A stretch of DNA of 64,000 nt from Scolanthus callimorphus (GCA_033964015.1 CM066923.1:23069086-23133085); one strand, 5' to 3'. Positions 12,701 through 27,700 are shown, counted from the first letter of the stretch. The notes: generated by a model not told the origin, from the letters alone. A program made the numbers and translations.

Positions 12701-15700
12701 TACAAAAGGCCGCTTGATTGATTGGACTGGCTGTTGTACGAAAACAAAAGACGTAATTCGTGTTTGGAAACCTTTGTCAATCATAGTTGAATAAAAGTTG
12801 TCATTCATTTTCTTCAGCATCACAACTTTATTGTGCATGGTAAAAATTAATTGCAATGAGTTTCTCTGGGGAACCCACTTCTATGAAAGCAGCTAAATAA
12901 CTAACAATAAGTTCCTATTGGAATCCGCTATCTTTTTCAATTGTAAACTGTACTCCTTTTCAAAACTGTTAAATTCAATGAGAAGAATGCATTTCATTTG
13001 TCCCTGTTTTCTGAAAACCTTGTCAACTGTAAACTAAGTCCGTTAATTACCTCGATTCTCGGCAATAACCCCAATACATCCCTCGGGCCTACGGCCCTTG
13101 GGATGTATTGGGGTTATTGCCTCGAATCTCGGTAATTAACTCTAACATATATACTGGCAAATAACCCTTCTCTGCTCCCTTTGGATGGGTGAGTGGCAAA
13201 ATATAGATAACGTAATAATCAGAGCTGTACACTATACTGTAGCACGAACTAAACTGATGATATAGCTATCTACACTAGTCTTAGATTACAGTAGCACACC
13301 CTTAATGGGCGGAGCTAGTGTCAGTCACATATCTACTGCCACCATGGGGCAATTAATCCCTTTAATATACCCGTGGTACTAAGGGGGGGGGGGGGATTAG
13401 TCATGGAAATTGATTAATAGGGTCTATGACACGGTTGCTTTATTAAAATGAAATTATTAAAAGACCAGCCATCTACACACGCTATACATGCATAAACAAC
13501 TCACAATCCTTTATCATACTATCAGGGGTGTAGCTACCAATACGCAAAGTACGCAGCTGCATACTAAACTTTTCACTTTGTTATACTTTTTCCCGATGTT
13601 TTACCGATGATAATGTCTATCAGACTAATCTCATGCGTACCTTACACAGGGCTTCTGGTAATTCACGCGGTCGCGGACCCGCGAGATTTGGGTAGCTCCG
13701 CGAAATCCCGCGAAATGTACCAAAGCACGCGAAATTCCTTCAGAATTTGCTATAAATCTTAAAGAATGACAATGACAGCATATTTGAAACTCATTTAGGC
13801 TTTTTGAGTTATCGACTTGCCTTAAAAAAGAGGTGAACCTGCAAATTTAATTCGCATCTTTAGCCAATGAATCGAGTAGAACAACATTCGAAACAACCAG
13901 GCATTCTAATTTTCGCGGAAACTGGATACTAGCTAAGATGTAAGTAGCGTTCCTATTGGTGCATTTCTCAGCGCATTGTTGTTGGAATGGCAAATGATGA
14001 CCTTTGTTATATAAAACCATTCCTAAAGGGACACGCAATAGAAATTGCCTCAACCCATGATCACAATATTTAGCGACAAAGTGACTAAGGACAAATAACA
14101 TGTTTATTTTCCATTAAAACGTTAATTACATTTCCACCACTACCATTTTCTCCGAAATTTGGTCGTAAAATTCACCGTTCAATTCGACTGTTTTTTTTTT
14201 TTTTTTTTTTTTTTTCACGTGAATTCGACCCGCGGGAATCTGCCGTTTTTTTTTTACGAATTTGAATCTAAAAAATCGGTCGTTTTTCCCGCAAAATCGG
14301 CCGTTTTCCTCGACTTTTGCCGCGAAATTGGCTGTTTTTTCCCCCGCGATTTTGAACCTGAAAATCCCGCGAAATTTGACATTTTTTTCCGCGACCTGCC
14401 AGAAGCCCTGCTTACAAAACAGCTCTAGCTACGCCCCTGACTATTATTTAGTTTTAGAAAGGTAAAGGAACTGCAACTTGCATTGTATAGGCATTCTTAC
14501 GTAAGATTTAATAGCTTCGATTTAATAATAGTTTGGCAACTTTTCAGCGCCATTTTGCAACCAAAAAAAGCTCAAAATGTTTACTTATCTAGGCGTTGAA
14601 AGGTTTTTAACAAACCTAAATGTTCATTTCGTGAATTTAACTGTATTTTAACTACCTAAAACACTACCCCTTTATAAGATGCGAAATTGATTCCAGTTCC
14701 TGTGTATTTTGTAGGTAGGCGAAGTCCGTCTAAAGTCCTTGCAGGCTTTGCAGGGTCTCTACGAAGACGAGGAGCTTGTCCCACATTTGGATGCTTTATC
14801 AGGCAGATTCAAGGTCAGTTACCACTTCTTTGTCAACTTTAATTTCGCATGCCTACTGTGGCATTCCTTTTACAGTCTAAACACACACACGTACACACAC
14901 AAATACCAAACGCGGATGCCGAAGAGGGCTCACAAGATTTATATAAAACCAGAAAACATCCTACGGTCACTTTGTCAAGAACATTTTTTTAAATTTCACT
15001 TCATCAATTTTTCTAACAGAAAAGAGCCAGACTCTTCAAGTTTCTTAGCTTCGCAAAATATTTGTTGCGGGTTCCCTGTGTCGTAACACGCGTCCCATAA
15101 TTGTTTAACTGATTTCGAGGTGTTTGGAAGTCTGACGAAAAACACTGTCGAGCTTTTGATAAAGATGCAAACGAATCATTTAATTTCGAGAAAAAGAAGA
15201 AATTAAATCTCCTTCACGCTCATGTTCTTTGTTGGATTTTTATGAGTTTTTTATGCGTTTGAGAATTATTCTATTCTTTGATCATCATCACCTACAATCA
15301 CTTGTGTCCCCAATAAGGATAAGGGTTACCTGCGTTTAGGCAACTGGCTTATTGGGTAAAAAAAGAATCCCAAGCCATGTTAGAGACTCTTGTGTCCGAT
15401 GTGCGTGACATGTAGTCTTGTAGCCCATAAAGTCTATGATAATGAGGTAACGGTAAAAGTAGTGAACTCAATCCGCCTAAATCTCATGGAATGTCGATCC
15501 ATCCTTTGGTCTAAAACTAGTTTAAGTGATATGTAGTGATAGAACAACAAACTAACTACTGGTGTTATTTTGAAAGTTTCTTACCATTATAAATTATAAA
15601 CACAATAAATATATCATAACAATGTCACACCCATCGGACGCATGGTCTTTAAATTCCATGGTAACATTTAGCATATTGTAGCCCTATCCCTCCATACATT

Positions 15701-18700
15701 AGAGTATTCTTCGTTTGCAACTGACGTCACTAATACGTTCTGGTGGATGATTAACAAAAGATATGTAATCAGCGTCCATTCTGGTACCAGCAGTCATGCA
15801 TTACGTGCATTGTCTTTTGATTCTCTAGAGATTGGTTGCAAACCAAGAATCAGACTTCAATTGAACTGTGTGTTTTGATGGTTACAGGATAGATTTGTTA
15901 GCATGACATTGGACAAGGAGAACGATGTGGCAGTGGAGGCAGTGAAGCTGACGTTGTCGCTATATGAGTAAGTCAACCAGCAGGCTTATTCAAAGTCTAC
16001 CAGAAAAGGCACATTATTTGAGTAATCACTGCAGCACATTCTTTGCACTCTGTATACAATAAACATCTTACTGCCTACCCGATATTGCGTATCCTACCCG
16101 ATAGAGCGGATTTCACATGACTGTCAACACTTGTTATGTAATTGCGACTGCTTTGCGTTCTCATTGGCTACTCATTTTTCTCAGCCAATCAAATTCTGTA
16201 GTAAATACAATTGTGTAATTACTTAGTAATTGGTTCGGCTTGCAATTGGCTGAGAGAAAAGCCATTTAGGAGCAAGTGGTGATTTCTCTCGATTCTGATT
16301 GGCTAGTGATTGCTCAATTGCAATTGTTTTCACGACAGTCATGTGAAAACCGCTCTATTGCGTTTTAGTCCCTAACGTTTCCTAATCGTGAAGCGTTGAG
16401 TGTTTGGGCCCCGTCTACACGCCATTGCTAGACGAGCGGTCATACAGGTTTTGCTAACCGGTTTGCCGTGACTCGTCAGTGTAAGCTGAACACAGAGCAT
16501 CCCACAAGTATGACACACGTCACTAATCCATGATTATTTCTGGTAATGGTAACTTCTGTTTTTGTTTGAAATGAATGATAGCTTTTTATGATCAGCAAGC
16601 AGGAAACAATTTGCTTTTCTTCTTTATTTAAAAAAGGTACTGCATTCTTATAATGACAAGTTATCAGCGTTTTTGTGAAAAACTGAGCTATCTCCACCTG
16701 AAAAGCCATTTAGCGACGATTATTACATACTGTATCGCGAGCTAGAACTAGAAAATATTGCATAAATTTTAGTCTTAGGAAAAATAAATACATACAATAA
16801 AAGGTTTTAAAAACATGAATCTCACACGGGTATTTTCAATTATTGGCGAAACATTTTCTATGCCAGTGCTTCCTTGGCTTTAAGGCAGATATACGCCCCT
16901 GGACATGTGAGTCAATAGGAAACTGTCTTGTTGTGGTATTGATAGGAATGGCAAGTTAGACGAGGAGGATTGTCAGCAGGTTCAGCTCCTTGTGTTCTGT
17001 ACTCACCGACTAGTTGCCCATGCTGCTGGGGAGTTCCTTTACGAGAGGATCAAAGATTCCGCAGAAAACGAGATTAAATCATCCAAGTCTAGAAGAGGTT
17101 AGTTTTATGACCTGTCTATGCGATTTGAGGTGCGATTTCATAGGCAATCGGCGACGCACATTTCCCTTTCGTAACCCTTTCACAAACGGGTCGGTCGATG
17201 CCTTTTAGAATGGTCGTTGCCATTTCTGGAACGGTCGATGCCTCTACAGAAAGATCCTTGCCATTTCTGATTATGCTAATGAAATACAGTACAAATCCAA
17301 TTAAAAAGCACCTCAAACCCAGCGAATTCACTCGTAGCGCACTGGTTAGGGTTTTGGTTAGTAATCGGGTTACCGGTTAGGGCTAGGGTTCTAAACAGGG
17401 TAGAATTACGTATATGTAGAGTAAATTAGACTTGCGTTTTCTTAGCGTTCCTATTGGTTGAAGTAATGATTCTTTGTTTAGTCAGATGCGAAGAAAAAGC
17501 AAAAACGCGGCGACATTTGATACTTTGGTCACGACTAGTGCGAGTCTGCATCAGTCACGGGTTTCGTTTCTGATTGGCTAAATGTATTTACTTTGCGTTT
17601 TTGACACTCATCTAAAATCCGCTCTATCATTTGCGCATGAAACCAATTTTAAACCTTCATGGCAGGGCTCAAAATTAAGAAAAAAGCATAATCTGTTTAC
17701 CAACATGATCGTCATAATTGATCAGAAATATGGGCATACATCCATTTATTTATTATTCCAATGCACATTCCAGGTAAACCAGATAAGGCCTTGAAGGTGA
17801 TGCAGATGAAGAAATTACTGGACTTCTTCATAAGTAGTGAGGTATGACGAAACAGAGCGAGAATGTATACTTGCCACCAAGACCCCATTAACTTATCCAG
17901 AAACATATAACTTAGTTATATGTTTCTGCTTATCTTATATCCCTAGAGGAGAATGTATCAAAGTTTGTTGTGGCAACTGGATTACCTCCCTGAGGTGGAG
18001 ATGCAAATGTTTGTTTATTCTTAGCAAATTTACATTATTGCTGGGTTTCACTTTCCCTGCGAGCAGAGGCTTCTTTTTATCTCCCTGCATTTTTTTTAAT
18101 TTTATTGTTGTCTTGTGTTTTTCCACTACGCAAAAGTAGCCTCTGCACACAAATGTCATTTCTCTGTCGCGCATGTGTAAGAAATTGCGTGAGCTTGGAG
18201 GAACTGGTCGATCAAGTTTGTGCGAATATAAATCTGCTCCATAACTTAAACAAAATCACTTTTTGTGGCCTTTAAATGGCTCAATTTACTCAATTTAAAG
18301 GATCAATGCAGCTCTGTTACTCATTCTTAAGTTTACCTTTCAGAATTCGCTGGGGATCGTTTTATTTTCTATCGAAATTTGAGCAAAATGTTGTGTGTTG
18401 GTCATTGAACAAGAAATCACTCGTGAAAGTGCGCGCTGTTTTCGAAGCAAAAACACTGACGCCAGTCAGTACGTTCACGATCCTGGACGAGGTTGTGACA
18501 TTTGTGTGCAGAGACCACTTAAAAACACATGACAAGATAAAAGGGCCCTCACTCAGCTGAATGAATCTCATTTATTTGCTCAAATGGTGGGCAAACACTA
18601 ACCACCATCTGCATTAAACCAGGAACGCAGTTCAAATACAGTTCAGCTGCTGATAATTCTGCACGGGCCAGGAAATGACGTCGAGTAAAACCCTTTTGTT

Positions 18701-21700
18701 TTTGTAGTAAAGCATTGCAGTAATGGAAATTTAATTTTATGATTTTTCCTGTGTAGGTCCATAACCATGCCGCATACCTCGTAGACAGTTTATGGGCAGC
18801 AATGCCAGTCATAAAGGTAACGTGTAGAATTATTCTATAAAAAATTACGGCTAAAAATATTAGCCGATCATCGGACAATATCTGTCTACTGATCAAATAT
18901 TTGTCTTCTCGGTTATTTTGACCGGTCACTGTTTAAAGTTTTTAGCGAAGACGCAATCGCAAGACTATCAAACTCATATATCTCTCCCTTATGTGGTTCA
19001 CACTAGAACGCAAGCGCACGAATATCGAAACGTTGCCTTCCCTTGCGGCTTGTGCTTGCGTCTAGTGTGAATTATGGCAACGGAAGCGTAAGCAAACTAA
19101 GTGATGTTTATTTTATACTTGCGCTTGCGTCGCTAAAATTCACACTTGCCTTGCGCTTGCGTTTGCGTTCCACTGGAATCAGTATCTGCAGTTGCCACGT
19201 TCAAGTGAAGTCGCTTTTCTTGTTAAAGTACCAGCAAGTTTACTGAAGCTAAGCTTCAGTTCAATCTCATTTGTGTGGTGTTTATTTTCATTCATTAGGA
19301 TTGGAGGCTTATGACTGATATGCTTCTAGATGAATCAGACAAGGAAGGTAAGTTCTGAATTGCGACTGATTACATGTATATACTAAAACAATTAGGTTCT
19401 GTGAATATCACAAAACTGTCAGAGGCCGAGTTGCCAGACGTGCAGCCTTGAAGCTGACTACACTGGCAACGGCGCCACTGTCAGCTAAGCGACCATAAGC
19501 ATAGACACTGAGGATGGTCACTTTCAGAGGGTTTATTACGTCACCAGTGTTCTTGAACGTCCCACCTTGAATTGAGTAGGATATTGAAGTTGAGACGGGA
19601 CCTCGGTTTAATGTCTCATCCGATAGACATGAAACACACTAGAGCAAAATTTAGACTTGCCCCAAGTCGTACTCTATGTTTTTCCTTAGAACAATGTGAA
19701 AAAAAAAGAACACGGCCCGGTGGAGCGCGGGAGAGTACGACTTGTTTCGCTCGCACGCTTTCGATTTTAATTTGCATATTTTTGCCGCGAAAAACGAATG
19801 CAGAACAGCGCGCGCACAAAGTGGCGTGATCTTCGTCAGCAGTGCGCGCCGTGAATTTTGTCAACAACTGAACATTTGCCTAAGAATCAAGACTTTTGTT
19901 GCATGATTTCGTCGTGTTATAATGCTAGTTTTGGAAAATTTATCTTAAGAAATGCTTACGAAAATTCATCAGAATAGATCTACAAGTGGAAAGACTTTGA
20001 AGCGCAGCGTTTGATACCTAAAAGATGTTTTCGCCCAACAGAGGATGTTTGTTTGTGCGAAAAATATTTCCATTTCTAATAATATACACGCAAAAATTTC
20101 TCGATTCTGATTGGTCGAGAGTAGTGCAATTTCAATGTAATTTCAGTGCAAAAAAATGTAATTTCAGTGCAAATTACAAATTTCTCGCTTTCTTATTGGC
20201 TTATACAACAATGGATTTTGCGTACGAGCCAATCAAATGTGCGCTAGCTGAATCACGCCACTCGATTCTGTTGAGCCAGCCAAGATGGAGATCGATTGCA
20301 TGGAGGGAGAAAAATCGGTTTCTTTTCATGAAATTCATCTTCCGAAACTTGTGGAAAGCAAAATGTGAATTCCTTATGGACTTAAGCAAGACTTGTTTTA
20401 GTTTGGGTTCTTTGTTATGGAAGGAAATGAAGGAAAATCTTCGTTGACTGTGAATCTAGCGGGAAAAATGAAGTGCACAAGTCTACACGAAAGCACTTGA
20501 TACGGAAAGATTCCCGGGGTCAAATTCCTGTAAAACTTCGTTGTTTAGCTGTTACAAGAAAGTTTACACAAGAGCTAAGACTTCAGGTATGTCTTCTGTG
20601 GAAGCTATGTTTATGGACAATATTTTGCTTGTTTTGGTTGACCGAACACAAACAATTATTTTGGTAATATTCAAAATCAATTCAAAATCAAAACTGAAAG
20701 AAACCTACCAGTAAATTCAGGCGCTGATATGTTATTTTACCTTGGAATCGGAAATAAATTTGATGATTGACAAAACAGAATTCCACCTGTTCCTTTTAAA
20801 TGAAATTGTTGTGTCAAGTTCATTTTATTCAAACTTGTCAAGTTAGGTTTTGTAAACTTTGCTCGTTTGTCTGGCATGCGTTCGGTGCATAATGTGGCCG
20901 CTTGAAACATGTCTTTCTCTGAAAATTTTTGCAGGTATATTATTAATAAGTAATCATACGACTTTTCTCGTGCAATTTGAAATTAATTTGCACTTGTGAG
21001 TTTTTCAAAAAGCTCAAATTGCACTCGCCCTAACGGGCTCGTGCAATTTGATACTTTTTGAAAAACTCACTCGTGCAAATTAATTTCAAATTGCACTCGA
21101 AGTCGTATGATTACCTATACAAATCGCGCGAATGAACGACGATGGCGTAAAATGTGACGTCAAACTTTCTCTCACTCGGATTGGATGTTTATCAGACACA
21201 CCTCAAACACACCCCGACCTAAATTTAGGTCGGTAAAAACTGGCGGGAAGCGAGCGAGAAAAGTCCGTTGTACAAAATAAGCCAATTAAAAAAAGAGGAA
21301 CAGCGGACTTTGGGAAAGTCTAAGCAAAATTCAACTCGCAATATGAACCAGTTTGGACCACGACCTGAGCTGCAGGGGTGCAACAGGGGGGTGGGCGCTG
21401 CCATTGCTGGCAACGGCATTGTTTGGTCACCGGAGTAGTGCTTGAGGTCTAGAAAGCATGGGCTTGAAACGTCATTGAATTTCATCATGTTTGCAGGTCT
21501 TGATGAACGAGAGGAAGAAGCCTTGATTGAGATACTTGTCAGTTCTTGTCAGCAAGCTGCTCATGGACAAGGCCCGCCTGGTCGGGTTGTACGCAAGGTA
21601 TAGCATCTTGTTTAAGCATCGTAATCTCATGGTACGCATGGGAAATAGCCTGCGTTGCGGCTCGCGCTATTTCCGGTTTTCGCTCGCCCGACTCCCTCCC

Positions 21701-24700
21701 CTTCCCTTTTAGAGCCGCTACGCAGGCTACATGGGAAACAGTAAAAGTGATGAACTCAATCCGTTTAAATCTCGATCCATCCTTTGGTCTAAAGCTGGTT
21801 TAAGTGACATGTGGTCACACAACAGTAAATTAATGGTGTCATTTTTAACTCGTGGATATCCAAAGGACAGGAACGAGTTATACTTAGGGGGTAGCCTGCT
21901 CGCGGGCGTTGGAGAGTAGTTTTACGTCGAGTAACACGAGTTAATTTTCGCGTGGCCGCCATCTTGGATTTCTGACAAAATGTGATTCTCCAACGCCTGC
22001 TAGCAGGCGAAAATGACGTTGTCGTTAGCACGGTCAAAAGGGTCTGGCAACTAGATTACGGCTGCGCCCGCGATCTCTTACCACAGGAAACCCATCAAGA
22101 CCCGGAATGATGACAAACCATAGCCAGTGGGCCACCCAAGTCTTCAAAGTATTTAATTGATTCAAGACAATGTGTACATCACTGATTATCAGTTTTAACG
22201 TTGTGCATTGACAGCAAAAAGAGTACAATATTGTATTATAGTTGATGGCTCACCATCCGGGAGTGTGATGCCGCTCCACTTCAATTGTCAACAAAACTTG
22301 GGATTTAGCAATTTTAGCGCCAAGGTTCGACTACCTGGCTACTCATACACTGGCATTTCACCTGGCTACTCATAGGACTCACTGATGTCTTGTTGTCACT
22401 CCAAGAAAGTGCGTGACAGCTTGCTAACGGTTTTGCGATTAGTGAATAGTTCTTTTCGTAAATTTGATGATAAACATTTATTTATTTATTTATACATCTT
22501 AAGTGTGCAAGATGAGTCAATCATGAAACTCAGCCTCAAGTTTTGTGGCGAGGTTTTAAAATTGTTTGATTAACCAAGATTGTATTTTGTTGCATTTAAT
22601 TATCCGAATGTACTATTTAATTATCCGAATGTACTATTATTTAGTATTATATATTGGATTGAACTATTCATTTTACATGCGCAATTTCGAGCACTGAACA
22701 AAAAAAAAAAAACCGAGCTCACTCTCTTACTGATTCTTTCCTCCTTTTCAGTTGCTTAGTAATAAAGAAAAGAAGACGATCGTCCATGAAAAGAAAGAGC
22801 TAAGTGCTCACTTTATGCAAACTCTCCCGGATCTTCTAGTTAAAGTAAGTACACGTTACACCATAAAGCTTCAGGACACAAAATTGTTCAAGCATTTGTG
22901 ACATGTTAGAATGCAGGTGAAGAGTACCTGAAGATTTATATGAACTTGAAAGAACGCAGTTAGAAATATATTTCCTTATTAGCCATATCATACTACTACG
23001 GAATCAAATTACAAAGGAGTCCCATTGCGCGTCTTAAGGCCCGTTTACACTTGCAATTATTGTCGCGCGAGTCGCGGAGACTTTTCTCGCACGTACGTGT
23101 CAACTCAAAATCACTAATGTAAACGTAGGTGCAACTCGGCGCGATCTGCCGCGATTTATGTCGCGGAGATTTCAAACATGTTCGAAACTCTTTGCAACTT
23201 GATGCGATTTGAAGAAAAGAGAGCACAGAAATCGCACCGGATTTGCATCTTCTTTAAACAGGAGAGTTGTAACTCGGGCAAGAAAAATCGCCGCGACAAA
23301 TGCAACAAAAATCGTATAGACGTGTAAACTGGCCTTTAAAGAGAACAAAACCCCCATTTGTATGGTATCAGTATGGTACAGATTGTATAACATGACTGTA
23401 TCATTTCAGTATGGTACAGATTGTATAACATGACTGTATCGTTTCAATATGGTACAGATTGTATAACATGACTGTATCGTTTCAATATGGTACAGATTGT
23501 ATAACATGACTGTATCATTTCAGTATGGTACAGATTGTATAACATGACTGTATCGTTTCAATATGGTACAGATTGTATAACATGACTGTATCATTTCAGT
23601 ATGGTACAGATTGTATAACATGACTGTATCGTTTCAGTATGGTACAGATTGTATTACATGACTGTATCGTTTCAATATGGTACAGATTGTATAACATGAC
23701 TGTATCGTTCCAGTATGGTACAGATTGTATAACATGACTGTATCGTTTCAGTATGGTACAGATTGTATAACATGAATGTATCATTTCAGTATGGTACAGA
23801 TTGTATAACATGACTGTATCGTTTCAGTATGGTACAGAGTGTATAACATGACTGTATCATTTCAGTATGGTACAGAGTGTATAACATGACTGTATCATTT
23901 CAGTATGGTACAGATTGTATAACATGACTGTATCGTTTCAGTATGGTACGGATTGTATAACATGACTGTCGTTTCAGTATGGTACAGATTGTATAACATG
24001 AATGTATCGTTTCAGTATGGTACAGATTGTATAACATGACTGTATCATTTCAGTATGGTACAGATTGTATAACATGACTGTATCGTTTCAGTATGGTACA
24101 GATTGTATAACATGACTGTATCGTTTCAGTATGGTACAGATTGTATAACATGACTGTATCGTTTCAGTATGGTACAGATTGTATAACATGACTGTATCGT
24201 TTCAGTATGGTACAGATTGTATAACATGACTGTATCGTTTCAGTATGGTACAGATTGTATAACATGACTGTATCGTTTCAGTATGGTACAGATTGTATAA
24301 CATGACTGTATCATTTCAGTTACAGATTGTTTAACATGACTGTATCGTTTCAGTATGGTGCAGATTGTATAACATGAGTCACTGTATCGTTTCAGTATGG
24401 TACAGATGTAGATAAAGTTGTTAGCCTTGTGGCCATCCCTCAATATTTTGATCTGGAGGAATACGGACAGCGCAGATTGGGCAAGGTATGACCACTGCAT
24501 ATGGTTTTCACAGCCTTTGATGGCAACGAGACAGCGGAAATGAGCAAAATCGATGCCAAATCGAGCAGGATAATGAGTTTATTATTCAGTACATCGATAG
24601 CAGAAAAACGCTCTAGAAAATATTTACTTTTGCACACTTTTTAAGAGCTCTCAACACATCAATTTCGCTCAGATGACAGAGTTCGCGGATGCCATGTACA

Positions 24701-27700
24701 GAAGACGTATTTGGGAAGTTCATCGATGTGCTGAATAATAAAGAGAAATAGATAACAAAAGTCCTCATTGTATTCATAGATGACGAACAGAAATAGTTAA
24801 GCCTGAGAACTGCCTCAAAAAAAAAAAAGTACACTGTGCCAGTTCCGGAAGTGAAGTTATGTTTCTTTTTTTGCAGCATTTGGAAGAGCTATTGACTCAA
24901 CTTGAAGATATCATCGACAAACATACAGACCCCGCGGTATGTGAAATACGTCAAGCTCTCACTTTTTTGTTTATTGGACGTTCTCCAAGCGCACATTGGA
25001 CAGACTATGACCTAAGAAAAAAATACTTTAAAAATCGACATGATTTTACACCTAATGGTATTGGTCATTGCATTGCTTGCATTGCATATGGTCGTTCAGC
25101 TCTTCATAACTTCGAGAGAATAAAAGCTCCGAGAACATTCATTCTTCATCATGTTGAGCCCATTTTGTTCATAGAAAGTTATGACGCCGAGAGAACGCTG
25201 AGAGGTCGCCAGGACCGAAATGTTGTAGGTGATAGTGGGTGTAGCTGGCATTCATGTTTTCGCTTTTTCATCAGGTATTGCTAGAGGTCGCCAAGACGTT
25301 CCAAACTCTGACAGACAGCGAGTACACTCTGAGCACGACATCTGTAAGTTGAAAATTAAGGAACAAGTGTTAAAGGAGCTCTGGTCTAGATAAACAACCC
25401 AAAAACCTATAAAATACGTTACTACAGCCATGTGGACAGGGTGGGGAAGGGGTTCTCCGTGATCCGTGATTCACCCCAAATTTGCTCCGTGACTCGTGAA
25501 AACAGGAAAATTATTGCCGTGATCCGTGAAATCTCATGCCCTCGTGACCCGTGATTTTACGAATTTCTCTTACGTGACTCGTGATTGCAGGCCTAGAGAT
25601 TCGTGAAACGTGAAAGCTGGTCATTAGAGACGGACCATTTGGACCAATATCGAGTAGGCTCATTCTCTCCTGACTGCTTTTTAGGGAACCTGACGTCCTT
25701 AAAAATAGATTTTTTTTGTCGGCTCGCGCTGCGCGCTCGCCATGTACAACATCAAAATGTATTTTTAAAATTGAGTAAATTTACTATCAGCAAACAGTAA
25801 ATAAAGGTGCAGCAATGTCAGGAAGCGCATTTGTTAAACATCAACTTCTCATTTACTCCTGGACTTTCCCCATTCTTTCAACTTATATGTCCAAAATTTG
25901 CAGCGCGCTTCGCGCGCATAAAGAGGATACTTTGGTGTAGCATTTAGAAACTAAAGCATCGTACTGTTCTTTTTTTAATTTTCGAAAATTTCTAGTATGT
26001 TTTTTCCGTGACTCCATTTCTTCAGCGTGATTTTTATGTCTCAGAAATAAGAATTTCATTAACCGCATAGATTGATGTTCAAAATCGCAGCGCGCTTCGC
26101 GCGCATCCAGAAACATACAAGCAAGGCTCGGTACTGATCCGAACCATCTTCATAGTAACGAAAATTCTGATCTGGATGCTATGAGCACACCAATTTCGCG
26201 AAATGATAAAATTGAATTGTGATTGTCGTTTTGTTGGCGATATAATTTAAGTGAAATCTCACACCATCAAAAGAAATATCAGCAAAAAAGATCGTGCACA
26301 GTACTTATATCACTATATTTACTTGAAACACAACTTGCATTATCGTTTTTAAAATTTTACTTCCGTGATTCGTGAAAAGCGTTTTCATAACTCCGTGATC
26401 CGTGAAATAACGAAAAATCGGTCCGTGATTCGTGATCGCTACCCCCCCTTCCCCACCCTGTGTGGAATTTGCTTTATTTGATCTAAAGCTTCATTTTACT
26501 TACACATTAGCTTTCCTTTGTAGGAAGTTGCGAAGAATAAAGTAATCGACCAATTTGTTCAGAAATTCAAAGAAAACCTCAACAATGGCCTGGATGCAGT
26601 AAGTTTGTGAAAAACCATCGATTTGAAATTAATATTTTACAATCAGCCGTCACTTCGCTCTCCACCGTACCTCGCCAGGAGATTTTCTTATCCATTACGT
26701 AATTACTCACCCCAAATCGGTCAGTAGAATCTGATTGGTCGGTTCAGTTACAGCCTTTCTCTGTAACACGTGTAGGTGAACGATTCCATGACAACGCACG
26801 CTTCCCTCGTGCAAAAAAGCGTGCGAGAACGTCCGAGCCACACACCCAGGCGCCACAGCTGTTGAAGAAGGCGTGCGTTGTCTTGGAAACCTTGTCAAGA
26901 AGTACTTTTTGCTGGCAGTGATGCGAATGGATGCGAAACTCTTGTAGACAAATCGGACGTCTCTTCTCGCATAGTGAGGCACGATTAAGAGTGAAGGGAC
27001 GGCTATTAAAATTCCGGATACTAAATGAGGTGAAATTTAACTTTTGTAGCCTGAAGACGACGAGGATAATCAGGACAGATTTGCTCTCACTACAGCCATG
27101 GAAAAGATCTCGGCGTTTTACAAGTATGTGGCATTGCCATTTCAAATCAGTCGATTCTATAGGAGAGTATTTGCGCTGTTCATCAACAGTGTCATTCTAA
27201 TGCGCCAACCGTAGATTGAATAGCGCCCTTGTTTTATGAACCAATCAATCTCTTGTTGGCACATTAATAACAATGAATGACGTCAGCGTGAACAGTGCTT
27301 TAGTATCCAACCACCTTGAAAAACAATTATTGAACTGTTGCAAGCAACTTACTCCAGAGTTTCGTTAACCTTTATTTCAAGGTTGGTGTTGATTTTGCAG
27401 TAAATGCACTGCTATTTTAAAAAGGCCTTGTAGACAAAGAGTGTGAGACTTACTTGCTGTTTGCAGGGCTCACGATCTCGGGAAATGGAAGTTATATGAT
27501 GGTTTGCACAAAATCATGCAACGAGCCACATCAGGGAAGGAGTCACCCCCAGACAAGGTACGCACAGGTTTGGTACGCCTCCTAGAAAACCGGTTTTATC
27601 CTGAATTTTTATTTTCTTCCTGGAAAGTCTTTGAATATCAACGAGGATGCACCTCGAGGCAAGGAAAGTACCAACCAGGGTTCGTATGCCTCCTGGAAAA

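Larger units (their letters stand above)
17842..21496. other. Introns 15-17, dispersed repeats only
   Basis: Apart from exons 16 and 17 this holds a repeat with cacttgcgcttgcgt motifs (about 18995-19185), the SINE-like copy at 19440 and a palindrome at 20950-21115 (acttttctcgtgcaatttgaa and inverse), whose relative is at 57990-58160. No other exon was found. Confidence 0.45.

Noticed and set aside
14159..14428. 89-residue open frame
   Set aside because: Poly-T and repeated ccgcgaaat motifs of a hAT-like element; not protein-like.
23370..24395. CRISPR-like direct repeat array
   Set aside because: Units are contiguous without unique spacers, and the genome is clearly eukaryotic.
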